Of a DNA stretch of 64,000 nt, positions 54,436 through 63,940 are shown piece after piece; position 1 is the stretch's first letter; each line of letters begins with the position of its first letter. The stretch covers positions 372,001 to 436,000 of the forward strand of contig NZ_CP156688.1 in assembly GCF_040616545.1 (NCBI RefSeq), given 5' to 3'. The notes beneath the pieces were generated by a model. The model was not told the DNA's origin, ran no database searches, and saw only the letters and a program-made list of their open reading frames with translations. Source of the DNA: Akkermansia muciniphila (lineage in GTDB: Bacteria; Verrucomicrobiota; Verrucomicrobiia; Verrucomicrobiales; Akkermansiaceae). The position numbers and the translations under genes are program-made.

Positions 54436-56943
54436 TCACTTTTCCTCCGGAGCCGCCGTCAACGCCACAGAGCTTTCAGACTGCACCACCCGGACGGAAA
54501 CGGACTTGAGTCCGGGAGAAGCCACGGAAATTGTTGCTTCCCTCGTCCCCTCCCCGGTGAAGGGCGCGGCGGAATAAACCACTTCCCCGTCCCCGTCTCC
54601 GGAACTGGCGGAAAGGGTCAGCCAGTCCGCGGAGGAAGCAGCCGTCCACGCCGCGTCACATGTGACGGGCAGCCGGGCGCCTACGGCTCCGGATGCAGGA
54701 ACGGAAATATTAGTCGTATCCACGGAAAGGACGCTCAGCACCTCGGAAACCGGAATGCGTAGAAAAAAGATATACCCGGCGCCCTGAAGCCCTTCGTAAA
54801 GAACACCTATGTGGTCGTCATCCGCCTGGCAGATGTCGGAATAGCCTGCTCCAAGACGGGAGTCATATTGAATCTGGCGGGATTTGGGCCACGTCATGCC
54901 GTCATCCAGGGAGGTTTTCAGCGTCATGGACCTCCGGGACCCGGAATCCGGGTTGGAGAAAAACAGGACATTAGACATGCGCCCGGAATCCAGCACGGAG
55001 AACAGGCTCCCCTGGCACCTCGGTTCCCTCAGGGTCCGGGTGGCCTTGCGGTCCGTGGGATGACGCTGCCAGGTTGCGCCCAAATCCTTCGTCGTAAAAA
55101 CGGCGCGGTAGCCGCTTCCGCCCTCGTCCTTCGCATTCAGCATCAGGGAACCGTCGGAAAGCTGGGCTACCGCGCATTCACTGGTGCTGGAACCTATGCC
55201 CCACGTGCCGTTGGGGGCGTCCGTTTTTTTCAAATCCTCGCTCACCCAGGTCTGCCCGTGGTCGCGGGAATAAATCAGGCAGGACTGGGGCGTTCCCAAA
55301 CCGCCCCCTGCTGACCATATCTGGGAGGGGAACACCAGAACGCCGTCATCTTTCCCACCCTTGACGGTTATGCCGTGCCCGGGCCCCTCAAACATGCCCT
55401 TCCATGCGGCGCTGCGCACCTGGGTATTAATGCTCTTGCACGGCTCCCACGTCACCCCGTTGTCCTCGCTTTTGGCAAGCACGTACTGGCACGTGGAACG
55501 GCTCGTCACATCCGGAACGATAGAGGAACCGGACAACCCCGTCCCGGCAATGGCGGCAATCCACATGGTCCCGCTGTATTCATCCAGCAGAATGGCCGGG
55601 TCGCCCACCCCATAGGAACGGTGGTAATCATAGGCAGGGTTGTTATCCGGATTGTAATTAATGGCCACCGCCGTATCCGTCCAGGTTTGCCCCCCGTCCC
55701 TGGAAATAGCGCGGCCTACGTCAATATTCCTCGGAAGGTCCGTGCTGGAATCATACCGGATGTCATAAACGGCAACCAAATCCCCGTTGGCCGCGCGGGC
55801 AATGCCCGGAATACGGAAAAAATGGGAAACCTTCCCCTCCGTAGGACCGCCCGTAATTTTATCGCCTGCGCACGCCACCGCGTGGCCGATGCGCTGGACG
55901 GCGGCAGGAACTTCCGGCACACCCAGCGGAGTGCCGCCCACTGTTACGGAGACCAGCCTGGCGCCGATCTTGTCATCCAGGCTGGCGGAAGATTTAAGCT
56001 TCACGGAAATCCAGAACGTGTAAGCGGTTTCACCTGCCAGCTGGGACGCATCCGCCTGCAGAACAGCTCTGCCGCCTTCATCCAGGGATGCCGTCGCCAG
56101 GCAAACTCCCCTTTGTGTAGCCGTCAGAATCGTTTCATTGGAATCATTAATGCTTCCAGGGGTGTAAAGGGAAACGCTTTCAATATCATTCACGGCGGAA
56201 CTGGAAGACAAATCCACCTCCACAGCCATCCCGTAATAGGAGAGGGGAGCTTCACCGAGGTTGAACCGGAGAATGCCGTTAATATCCAGATTCTTCATGA
56301 CCGGCCAGTTCTTCGCCAGAATGGTGACTTCCGCATCGGCATCCGCGCCCATCAGCAAATGGTCCACCATGACGGCGGACCCTCTGGCGCATTCAAAAAT
56401 GATGCCTCGGGTTCCCTCAGGAACAGTGCCCTGGAAAGAAGAGGGAAAGGGGTGGGCGCCATTGTTGCTTACCTCCGCGGAACTGGCGTCCAGCAGCAGG
56501 GATTTTTCCCCTGAACCGGATAAATAATAAACTTTAAAATCCAGGGGACTTCCATTGGTCCATCGTTCCGCCCGGAACGCGCAGGTCGTATCCTTCTCCA
56601 GGGCGGAAGGAAAAACCAGCGTAACGCTGCGTGGCCCTGAACTACCGCTTGCCCCGTTGATCTTGAGGCTGCGCCCGAATCCACGGCCGCTCATGTCCAC
56701 AATCGCGGCATGACCGGAAGCGGCGGTAAAGGAACCGTAGCGCCCGGCCAGAGTGGTTACGTTCGCTACGGGAAAATCATCAAACGACTCTCCAATCGCC
56801 GAGGAATCCACCCAATCGTCGCCGGGGATGCCGGATGCGGAAGGCGCCAGACCCGCCATGCAGCAAAGCACCGCCGCCATGGCAGGACCTGCAAGCCTTA
56901 GCAGTCTCAGGCCTGTTTTACTGGAAAAAATATAATTAATCAT
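54436..56943 (-). CDS. Exported sialidase (GH33) with BACON-like C-terminus
   Basis: An 835-residue exo-sialidase: signal peptide/hydrophobic N-terminus (about 1-39), a beta-sandwich (45-195), a BNR-associated N-terminal domain (about 203-340), then the six-bladed catalytic domain with FRIP (376-379) and Asp boxes SRDGGQTW (414), SEDNGVTW (492), SRDHGQTW (559), KDLGATW (619) and SLDDGMTW (678). EPRCQG (Arg642) and AGYSDI (Tyr701) fit the catalytic triad. Residues about 738-823 look like a BACON domain (PVTCDAAWTAASSADWLTLS). It releases terminal sialic acid from mucin glycans, exposing galactose for enzymes such as the GH2 gene here. Confidence 0.92.
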   Translation of the reverse strand: MINYIFSSKTGLRLLRLAGPAMAAVLCCMAGLAPSASGIPGDDWVDSSAIGESFDDFPVANVTTLAGRYGSFTAASGHAAIVDMSGRGFGRSLKINGASGSSGPRSVTLVFPSALEKDTTCAFRAERWTNGSPLDFKVYYLSGSGEKSLLLDASSAEVSNNGAHPFPSSFQGTVPEGTRGIIFECARGSAVMVDHLLMGADADAEVTILAKNWPVMKNLDINGILRFNLGEAPLSYYGMAVEVDLSSSSAVNDIESVSLYTPGSINDSNETILTATQRGVCLATASLDEGGRAVLQADASQLAGETAYTFWISVKLKSSASLDDKIGARLVSVTVGGTPLGVPEVPAAVQRIGHAVACAGDKITGGPTEGKVSHFFRIPGIARAANGDLVAVYDIRYDSSTDLPRNIDVGRAISRDGGQTWTDTAVAINYNPDNNPAYDYHRSYGVGDPAILLDEYSGTMWIAAIAGTGLSGSSIVPDVTSRSTCQYVLAKSEDNGVTWEPCKSINTQVRSAAWKGMFEGPGHGITVKGGKDDGVLVFPSQIWSAGGGLGTPQSCLIYSRDHGQTWVSEDLKKTDAPNGTWGIGSSTSECAVAQLSDGSLMLNAKDEGGSGYRAVFTTKDLGATWQRHPTDRKATRTLREPRCQGSLFSVLDSGRMSNVLFFSNPDSGSRRSMTLKTSLDDGMTWPKSRQIQYDSRLGAGYSDICQADDDHIGVLYEGLQGAGYIFFLRIPVSEVLSVLSVDTTNISVPASGAVGARLPVTCDAAWTAASSADWLTLSASSGDGDGEVVYSAAPFTGEGTREATISVASPGLKSVSVRVVQSESSVALTAAPEEK

Positions 56944-57046
56944 GAGTTCCCTACTATTTAGGGTAACCCTTACTCTTTTCCCTTACAAAAACAATGTTTT
57001 TATGATAATAAATAAAAAAGACCAGTTCTATCCATTTCCCTCTTTC

Positions 57047-59872
57047 CTACCCCTCGCGGACGGAAAGCAAATCCGTTACGGAAGCGCGCTTCATGCGCCA
57101 TGCGGGCAGGAGACAGGCCAGTGTGGAGAGCGCCAGCACCAGCAGCACGGCATAACCCAGATGGGCCCAGGGCATCGTGACGGGAGGGGTGACGATGCCG
57201 AAGTGGTAGCCGTATTCCAGAATCTGGATGGAGCACCAGGCACCCAGCACGCCCAGCGCCACGCTCATGACAACGGCGCACAGGGAAATCATCAGCGTTT
57301 CCGCCCAAAGCATGCGCATCACCATGCCGCCCGGCACGCCCACCGCCCTCATCAGGCCGAATTCCCGGCGGCGGGACTGGACGGAGGCCAGCACGGTATT
57401 GAGCACGGCCAACACGGCAATCACCATCATGATGATGGGAAGCTTGCTCATGGTAAAAATCACGTCGTCCCCGCGGCTGGTGACGCTTCCACCCAGGCTT
57501 TCCCGGGTCAATGCCTTCACCAGCGGCTTCACTCCTTCCGTGCCGTTTTCCTTCCGGCTCACGTTCTCCAGGGCATATTCTCCCAAGTCATCCTGAAGCT
57601 CCACATGGCTCACTCCGGGAGCGGTATTCCCCCAGATGAACTGGAACCCCTGGTGCCCGTAGTCCTCCTTGAGCCAGCGTTCATCAGTAATCGCCAGGGC
57701 GGCCACAAAACCGCCGCGGCGCACGCGCATGCCGCTGGTCTTGGTCAGCCAGTGCCAGCCGGGGAAAGAAACCACTCCCGCCACTTTCCAGGGTTCCCCC
57801 TGCATGCCGGGCCCCGTCCCCCTGCCGGAAGCGCCAGCAGACGGGGCATTCCCGGGGCGGCGCCCCTGAAGGGCCGGATTCACCAGCATCAGGTCATCCC
57901 CGGCCTTCAGCCCCACCGTCCGGGCAAACGTGTCCGGAATCAGGAGGGAGCGGGTGGATTTCAGCATGGCATAGGCTTCCTGCGGATTGCCGGAAACGAA
58001 CACGGGCTTGAACAGGGGATCGCTTCCCTGCGCCATTTCCGCCACGGGAATGCCCGCCAGCACAATGGAACGGTTGCGCATCCCGGAAAAACCGGGGCTT
58101 TTCATCTGCGCCGGGGCTATGTCCGGCTCATCCACGTAAATGGGATACATCCGTGCATTCCGCAGGCTGGGCCGCGCCATCAGCCCGGGAACGTCGGAAG
58201 ATTTGAACTCCGTATGAAGGAAGGAAACCAGCGTGCCGGGCGTGGACGCATCCGGAGAGAAGGGAACGAGCATGGAGTAGCCCCACGTCTGCACCCCCAC
58301 AAAGAGGGACAGCCCCACGGACATGGACACCGCCGTTCCCACGGAACGGCTGAGATTCCGGCTGAGCTGCACCTTCAGGAAGGCATGCGGCACGCGCAGC
58401 AGCAGTCCGGTAAGCCATGCTCCGGCCCACTCCGTCACGCGCACAAAGGCGGGGGCCAGGAACAGCGCCCCGGCCACCAGGCCGGGATACCCCAGCCAGA
58501 AAAAGATCCACTTGCGCGTTTCCACCTCCAGGCCCGGCAGAAGCAGAGCCGCCGGCTGTAGGCATACGCATATCAGCCCCGCCGCGACGGACCACACGGG
58601 AACGCGGCTGACCTTTCCCATGAGCCCGGAGGAGGGAACGGCGGCCTCCAGCGGAGACTGGCGGGAGGCGCGCCACGCGGGAATAACGGAGGCCAGCAGC
58701 GCTCCGCCCACGGCGCACGCCGCGGCAACCAGCACCGTCGTCCAGGTCAGGGTGGGCATGGAAGCAGCCCCTTCTTCCAAAAGGTACACCAGGCAGAATC
58801 CCGCGGCCAGGCCGCCCAGCAGGGCGGGAACGCACAGGAACAGCCCCTCCCCCACAATCAGCAGGGCAACCTGCATGCGGCTCATGCCCAGCGCGCGCAT
58901 CAGGGCCAGCCTGCGGGTGCGTTCGCTGACGCCGATGCTCAAGGTCGTGAAAATGATGAAGACGCAGGAAAAGAGAACCAGCCACACGGACATTTCCGCA
59001 CTTTCCTTCTGCGAGCGCACGGAACGGTCGCTGGAAAGCCGCCGGATGATGGAATCCGTATCCGCCACCACGGCGGAGGAGCGTTTCAGCTCCTCCCGGA
59101 AGCTGTCCGCAAATTCCTTTTTGTCCACCCCTTCCTTGAGCCGGACGTAAATCAAATTGGGGGAAAAAGCCTGACCGGTGATTTTTTCACACACCTTGAC
59201 GGGCACAAACAGGGAGGAAAAGGCGGGTCCGGACATGCCTCCCGGCCCCATGATGACGCCGGGAGTGGCCTTCGCCTGCTTGACGATGCCCACGACTTTC
59301 ACATCATACACATGCGTTCCCACGCGTACGTTCATGACGGTTCCCACGCCCGCGCGGAAGTATTTGGCGCTTCCGCTGCCCAGCACGCCCACCATGTCAT
59401 TGGAGGAAGCCATATCCGGCCAGACGCCCTCTTTCAGATCATACGGGCATTCCACGGCATGGTTCCCCACCATGATGGGGCTCTGGGGGGGTATCCCCAT
59501 GCGGTCGCGCGTCTGCTCGTCAAAACTGCCGCGTTCATTCCCGCAGCCGATCTGCAGGCGGGGCACCTGCCACGCGGCGTTGACGGATTCCACCAGGGGG
59601 GAGGCGGCCAGGCGGGAAGCCAGCTCCGGATCAGAGAACTGCGGGTACTTCCCGGGAGGGAGCGGCCCGCGCGGGGCCTCCGGCACCAGGCAAAGATCGT
59701 AGCTTCCCATGTAAGCCTCGGCATCGTTGTCAAACTCCCTGACCAGCGTATCATAGCTCCCCATCATCCAGACGATGAGGCTGACGGAGACGAGGATGGC
59801 AAACACGCTGACCGCTACCCGTCCGGGGGTGGCAACCAGATCCCTCCAAATCAGTTTGGGCAGCAGCGTCAT
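57047..59872 (-). CDS. ABC transporter permease with two FtsX domains (YbbP-like)
   Basis: A 941-residue inner-membrane protein: an N-terminal helix (about 18-38), a large periplasmic MacB-like domain (about 40-285), a first FtsX domain with three helices (about 295-430), two central helices, a second periplasmic domain (about 520-800), and a second FtsX domain at the C-terminus (about 805-935). The long double form resembles YbbP. It overlaps the ATPase gene by 4 bp, so they form one transporter. These systems often move lipids, lipoproteins or peptides rather than take up nutrients. Confidence 0.88.
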   Translation of the reverse strand: MTLLPKLIWRDLVATPGRVAVSVFAILVSVSLIVWMMGSYDTLVREFDNDAEAYMGSYDLCLVPEAPRGPLPPGKYPQFSDPELASRLAASPLVESVNAAWQVPRLQIGCGNERGSFDEQTRDRMGIPPQSPIMVGNHAVECPYDLKEGVWPDMASSNDMVGVLGSGSAKYFRAGVGTVMNVRVGTHVYDVKVVGIVKQAKATPGVIMGPGGMSGPAFSSLFVPVKVCEKITGQAFSPNLIYVRLKEGVDKKEFADSFREELKRSSAVVADTDSIIRRLSSDRSVRSQKESAEMSVWLVLFSCVFIIFTTLSIGVSERTRRLALMRALGMSRMQVALLIVGEGLFLCVPALLGGLAAGFCLVYLLEEGAASMPTLTWTTVLVAAACAVGGALLASVIPAWRASRQSPLEAAVPSSGLMGKVSRVPVWSVAAGLICVCLQPAALLLPGLEVETRKWIFFWLGYPGLVAGALFLAPAFVRVTEWAGAWLTGLLLRVPHAFLKVQLSRNLSRSVGTAVSMSVGLSLFVGVQTWGYSMLVPFSPDASTPGTLVSFLHTEFKSSDVPGLMARPSLRNARMYPIYVDEPDIAPAQMKSPGFSGMRNRSIVLAGIPVAEMAQGSDPLFKPVFVSGNPQEAYAMLKSTRSLLIPDTFARTVGLKAGDDLMLVNPALQGRRPGNAPSAGASGRGTGPGMQGEPWKVAGVVSFPGWHWLTKTSGMRVRRGGFVAALAITDERWLKEDYGHQGFQFIWGNTAPGVSHVELQDDLGEYALENVSRKENGTEGVKPLVKALTRESLGGSVTSRGDDVIFTMSKLPIIMMVIAVLAVLNTVLASVQSRRREFGLMRAVGVPGGMVMRMLWAETLMISLCAVVMSVALGVLGAWCSIQILEYGYHFGIVTPPVTMPWAHLGYAVLLVLALSTLACLLPAWRMKRASVTDLLSVREG

Positions 59873-60615
59873 ATGGCGTCATTGAGCGTGCGTTCATAGA
59901 AGGAGGACAGTTCCGCAGGCCCGGCAAATTCCGCCGTAGGCCTGTCGTCCACAATGAGGCCGTCCTTGAGCACAACCACCCGGTCCGCCCACATGGCTAC
60001 GTCCGGAGCATGCGTCACCAGCACGAAGGCGCAACCCTGCGTGCGGTGCAGGTCCCGGAACAGATCGCCCATGAGCCGCGTATTCTCGGAATCCAGGTTC
60101 CCCGTGGGTTCATCCGCCAGCACCAGGGCCGGGCCGGAGACCAGCGCGCGGGCAATCGTCACGCGCTGCTGTTCCCCGCCGCTGAGCGTATCCGGCATGG
60201 CGTGACGCCGATGGGACAGCCCCACTTTTTCAATCATGGAGTCCAGCGCGGAGGGAGCCACTTTCCTGCCCCCCGCCAGGGAGGGCAGCAGGATGTTTTC
60301 CTCCACATTCAGGGTTCCCACCAGATTGAACATCTGGAAAATGAATCCCACGCGGTCCCGCCTGTATACCGTCAGGGCGGCATCAGACATGGAACCGAGG
60401 TCCAGCCCGTCCACCGTCACCGTGCCCGCATCCGGAGGCAGCAGGCCGCCCAGCACATTCAGCAGGGTGCTTTTTCCGGAGCCGCTCGCGCCCATGACGG
60501 CAACGAACTCTCCCCGGTTCACGGTGAGGCTGATGTCTTTCAGAACGGCTATGTCCTCGGAACCGGACTTGAAGCTGCGCTTGAGGCGGGTGACGGAAAT
60601 GACGGGAGAACTCAT
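59869..60615 (-). CDS. ABC transporter ATP-binding protein (LolD/YbbA/MacB type)
   Basis: A 248-residue ATPase: Walker A GASGSGKS, Q-loop, signature LSGGEQQRV, Walker B LVLADEPTGNLD and H-loop VTHAPDVA. The DEPTGNLD sequence is typical of the LolD/MacB/YbbA branch. It follows the TonB-dependent receptor by 15 bp and overlaps the permease start by 4 bp (ATGA), giving a receptor-ATPase-permease operon. Confidence 0.93.
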   Translation of the reverse strand: MSSPVISVTRLKRSFKSGSEDIAVLKDISLTVNRGEFVAVMGASGSGKSTLLNVLGGLLPPDAGTVTVDGLDLGSMSDAALTVYRRDRVGFIFQMFNLVGTLNVEENILLPSLAGGRKVAPSALDSMIEKVGLSHRRHAMPDTLSGGEQQRVTIARALVSGPALVLADEPTGNLDSENTRLMGDLFRDLHRTQGCAFVLVTHAPDVAMWADRVVVLKDGLIVDDRPTAEFAGPAELSSFYERTLNDAI

Positions 60616-60630
60616 GACTGGAGGGAATGG

Positions 60631-62850
60631 TTAAAAGGTGGTCTTCAGGCCTACTTCAAACGTGCGGGGCTCGCCCACCGTGCACTGCACGGCGTGGCGG
60701 GTGGACTGCACGTACTTCTTGTCAAAGATGTTGTACACGGCCAGCCTCAGGGTGGCGTCCTTCAGCCATTTTTCCGGCAGGGGGATTTCCACCGTGAAGT
60801 CAAACACGCTGTAGGAGGGGATGGTGTAATTGTCCGCAATCTTTGCGCCGCGGAACGTGGCGTAGTAGGAATCCTTGCAGCGGTAGCCCAGGCCCAGCAC
60901 GGTGCCGTTCATCAGGCCGCCGTCAATGCGGTACTTCTGCCACAGGGCCAGCGCATTCGGAGCGATGGTGGGATACACTTCCCCGGAGGTCCGGTTCTTG
61001 GTCCGCGTGTAGGTGTAGGAAAGGTAGGAACTCCAGTTCTTGGTGATTTCCCCGTTCAGGGAAAGTTCCACGCCTTCCGCCCTCTTGGAGCCGTCCGAAT
61101 AGTACCGGTTGGTATAGCCGTCTATGGCTACGGGCGTATTGTTCTGGATAATGTCAAACCAGGAAGCGGAGAACCACACCTTGTCCACCGGGCTGACCCG
61201 GAAGCCGAATTCCATCTGGTCCGTACGCCAGGCGTCGGTCAGTTCCTTGCCATTTTCATCCAGGTATCCGAAATTAGGGGCTGAAGTCCGGGCCGCATTG
61301 GCGAACAGCGCGACGCGTTCGCCGAACATTCTGGTAACTCCGAAGCGGGGGCTCCACGCAAACGCGTAATTATTGTCCAGGCTGAAATGGGCGTCCCCGC
61401 GCACGCCGGCCAGGAAGCGCCACTGTCCGTAACTAAGAACGTCCTGGAGCAACAGGCCCGCCCGCTGAACCACGGTATCCGTCGCGTTGACGCCGGAATA
61501 ATCGCGCCCCGCAGGGAAAAAGGGCGGAGGATTGTACAGGGAGAAATAACCGTTCGTGTTCGCGGTAGCGTTCGTCACCAGGCTGGAACCGTCTCCATAG
61601 GTGCTGCTCCCCGTATAGGAGACGCCCATCAGGGCTTCATGCTCCACCTGCCCGGTCTTGAACTCCGCCAGGGCGTTGGAATAGAAATTCCAGTTGATGT
61701 TCCACTCGTCGCTCCAGGCGGCTTCATACTTGGCCTTTCCGGAAGAGATCATCTCATTGTAATAATCCTCCGTGCTCATCCCCCGTCCGGCGGAAGAAGA
61801 AATGCCCCAGACATTGTAGTCTACATCGCTGTAGCCCATGCCGCCGCCGATGCGGATCGTCCAGACTCTTTCCAGCTTGCGTTCAAAGTCCAGCATCGCC
61901 AGCAGGGATTTGGAATTGAGCCTTCCGCTCGGAGAGCCGTACCAGGCGTCATAAGGCCCCACAAAATGGCCGCCCAGCACGGGGATGCCCATGGTCGTCG
62001 GGGAATTCTGATACTGGAAACTGGTCGTCAGCACCGTCTTGGTGCGGGAATCATGCTGCCAGCGGAAAATGGGGGAAACCGTGTACTTCTGGCCCCCGTT
62101 GGCTCCGTTGCTCAGCCAGAACGGACGTTCATACTCGGCAGCTACCACCGTGCGCAGGGCAAACCCCTCCGTTTCATCCCCCCTGTACCGGGTGTCGTCA
62201 ATCGTTGCGCGGTACTTCTGCCCGTGGTGGGAAAGGCGGGCGTAAGCCGTCAATTCCGTCCGTTCCACGAAATCAGGCTCCTTCAGGATCAGGTTGATGG
62301 AACCTCCGGCGCCGTATGCCCCGAGCGTACTGGTCTGGCCGCCGGAAATGGACCCGATGGGACCTTTGACAATTTCAATATTTTCAATCAGGGACGTATC
62401 CATGCCGTACCCCATGCCGCGGGGAAGAGGCATGTTGCCTATCTGCACGTCGCTGCCCGCAAAACCGCGGATGGTGTACTGGTCCGCCGTGCGGGACAGC
62501 AGCATGTCCCCGCCCGTATTGACGGAGGAATCCATGCGCAGGGCTTCCACCAGGGAATCGGAACCCTTGGAATCCATCAGGTCACGCGTAATGACGTTCA
62601 CCGTCTGCGGCACCTCCTCCGTCTTCATGTTCGTGAGGGTGGCGGAACTGACCGTCTCCGCCCGCAGGGATTTGGAACGGATGGTCATCACACGTTCCGG
62701 CATTTCCTGAACGCCCTCCTCTGCTGCGGCGGGTTTTGTCTCGGCATAGGCCGACTGGCCAAGGACGAGCAGGCTCCCGATGGCGGCGGCGCGGTGCAGT
62801 CCACGCCCCTTGAGATGATGGCGGGGGGTATTCGTGTTGGATAAACGCAT
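60631..62850 (-). CDS. TonB-dependent outer-membrane receptor, siderophore type
   Basis: A 739-residue receptor starting MRLSNTNTPRHH, with a signal peptide ending near QSAYAE (about residue 36). The plug domain follows (VPQTVNVITRDLMDSKGSDSL, TIRGFAGSDVQIGNMPLPRGMG, IEIVKGPIGSISGG), then a 22-strand barrel ending in EVGLKTTF, a terminal Phe as expected for Bam targeting. The plug pattern is that of ferric-siderophore receptors (FhuE/FpvA-like). It is first gene of an operon with a YbbA-YbbP-like ABC pair. A longer upstream frame overlaps tyrA and is not used. The ligand is unknown. Confidence 0.9.
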   Translation of the reverse strand: MRLSNTNTPRHHLKGRGLHRAAAIGSLLVLGQSAYAETKPAAAEEGVQEMPERVMTIRSKSLRAETVSSATLTNMKTEEVPQTVNVITRDLMDSKGSDSLVEALRMDSSVNTGGDMLLSRTADQYTIRGFAGSDVQIGNMPLPRGMGYGMDTSLIENIEIVKGPIGSISGGQTSTLGAYGAGGSINLILKEPDFVERTELTAYARLSHHGQKYRATIDDTRYRGDETEGFALRTVVAAEYERPFWLSNGANGGQKYTVSPIFRWQHDSRTKTVLTTSFQYQNSPTTMGIPVLGGHFVGPYDAWYGSPSGRLNSKSLLAMLDFERKLERVWTIRIGGGMGYSDVDYNVWGISSSAGRGMSTEDYYNEMISSGKAKYEAAWSDEWNINWNFYSNALAEFKTGQVEHEALMGVSYTGSSTYGDGSSLVTNATANTNGYFSLYNPPPFFPAGRDYSGVNATDTVVQRAGLLLQDVLSYGQWRFLAGVRGDAHFSLDNNYAFAWSPRFGVTRMFGERVALFANAARTSAPNFGYLDENGKELTDAWRTDQMEFGFRVSPVDKVWFSASWFDIIQNNTPVAIDGYTNRYYSDGSKRAEGVELSLNGEITKNWSSYLSYTYTRTKNRTSGEVYPTIAPNALALWQKYRIDGGLMNGTVLGLGYRCKDSYYATFRGAKIADNYTIPSYSVFDFTVEIPLPEKWLKDATLRLAVYNIFDKKYVQSTRHAVQCTVGEPRTFEVGLKTTF

Positions 62851-62890
62851 GGGGCAAGTATAAAAAGGAACGGACCTCCGTCCATCCCGG

Positions 62891-62902
62891 ATTGTTAACA
62901 AT
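62891..62902. promoter_or_regulatory. Palindromic operator-like site upstream of the TonB receptor
   Basis: ATTGTTAACAAT is a perfect 12-bp palindrome, 40 bp before the receptor start and within the AT-rich gap to tyrA. A TGGACG-16-TATACT pair lies between it and the start codon. Confidence 0.45.
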
Positions 62903-62969
62903 TTGATAACAGGAAACCCTTCTCCCTTCCTGCCAAGGCACATCCATCCGCGGAAAATCCCGGCGCCCC

Positions 62970-63857
62970 TTACAGGCCAAGGGCGCGCGCACGGCTCTCC
63001 GCCGCGGCTTTCAGCCACTCCCGGAGCGCCTCCTTGTCCCCGGAGGCCAGACGGTTCCGCACCTCACCCAGATGGGACAGCGCGGCATCCAGCCGGTCCA
63101 GGACGGCAGGGGCATTTTCCGTCAGGATTTCCGCCCACATGGACGGTTCCCCCATGGAAACACGGGTGGTGTCCCGGAACCCTCCGGCGGAAATCAGCCC
63201 CAGGCGCTCCACATCCCCCCCGTCCAGGGCGGCGTGGACGCACAGGGCGGACAACGCATGCGGAATGTGGGAAATACGGGCTACGGAAGAATCATGGTCC
63301 GCCGCTTTCATCCGGATGCAATGGCAGCCCACGCGCTCCCAGAACCGCTGAAGCAGCAGCAGCATGTCCTCATGCACGTGCTCGTCATTCGTCAGGATGC
63401 AGGTGGCGTCCCGGAAAAGTTCTCCGGTGGCATGCTCCATGCCCTGCTTTTCAGAGCCGGCCATGGGATGGGAGCCGATGAACGCCACTCCGGCTTCCGT
63501 CAGGGCGGAACCCACGGCCTGGTGAACGCAGCCTTTCACGGAACCCACGTCCGTCACCAGGGCGCCCGGCTTCAGCAGGGGAAGCAGGCCGGGAACCAGG
63601 CGCGCCATCACGCCTACCGGGGTAGCGAGTATGACCAGGTCCGCACCTTCCACCACCTCTTCCACCCGGGTGGAGGCGCGATGCGCCGCTCCGGAAGCCC
63701 GGGCGTATTCCAATGGCTCCTCCCTCCTGCCCCACAGGCGCACGTGGGCATGGGGCATCTGCGCCCTCACGGCCAGCGCCAGGGACCCGCCCAGAAGGCC
63801 GGGGCCGAGAATGGCGATGGAGGAAAAGGAAAGCTGTTTGCGGGAAGGCTCGCTCAT
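62970..63857 (-). CDS. tyrA: Prephenate dehydrogenase
   Basis: Makes 4-hydroxyphenylpyruvate for tyrosine. The Rossmann motif IAILGPGLLGGSLALAV is near the N-terminus, followed by VILATPVGV, LVTDVGSVKG, FIGSHPMAGSEKQGMEHA and the helical C-terminal dimer domain (HDSSVARISHIPHALS, ISAGGFRDTTRV). 295 residues from MSEPSRKQ, normal for a monofunctional TyrA. An upstream ATG at 63941 overlaps the preceding gene's stop as TGATG and is an alternative that adds 28 residues. Confidence 0.92.
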   Translation of the reverse strand: MSEPSRKQLSFSSIAILGPGLLGGSLALAVRAQMPHAHVRLWGRREEPLEYARASGAAHRASTRVEEVVEGADLVILATPVGVMARLVPGLLPLLKPGALVTDVGSVKGCVHQAVGSALTEAGVAFIGSHPMAGSEKQGMEHATGELFRDATCILTNDEHVHEDMLLLLQRFWERVGCHCIRMKAADHDSSVARISHIPHALSALCVHAALDGGDVERLGLISAGGFRDTTRVSMGEPSMWAEILTENAPAVLDRLDAALSHLGEVRNRLASGDKEALREWLKAAAESRARALGL

Positions 63858-63940
63858 GGTTTTCACAGGCGGATACGTCAGCGCCCCGGAACATGCGGGA
63901 TGCTCAGGGGCGCGGACATCATGGTTCTGCGGCGGCGGCA

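Noticed and set aside
56942-58561. A plus-strand frame of about 540 codons opposite the FtsX permease
   Set aside because: Rich in His/Gln/Pro, no domain, opposite a gene with a coupled ATPase partner.
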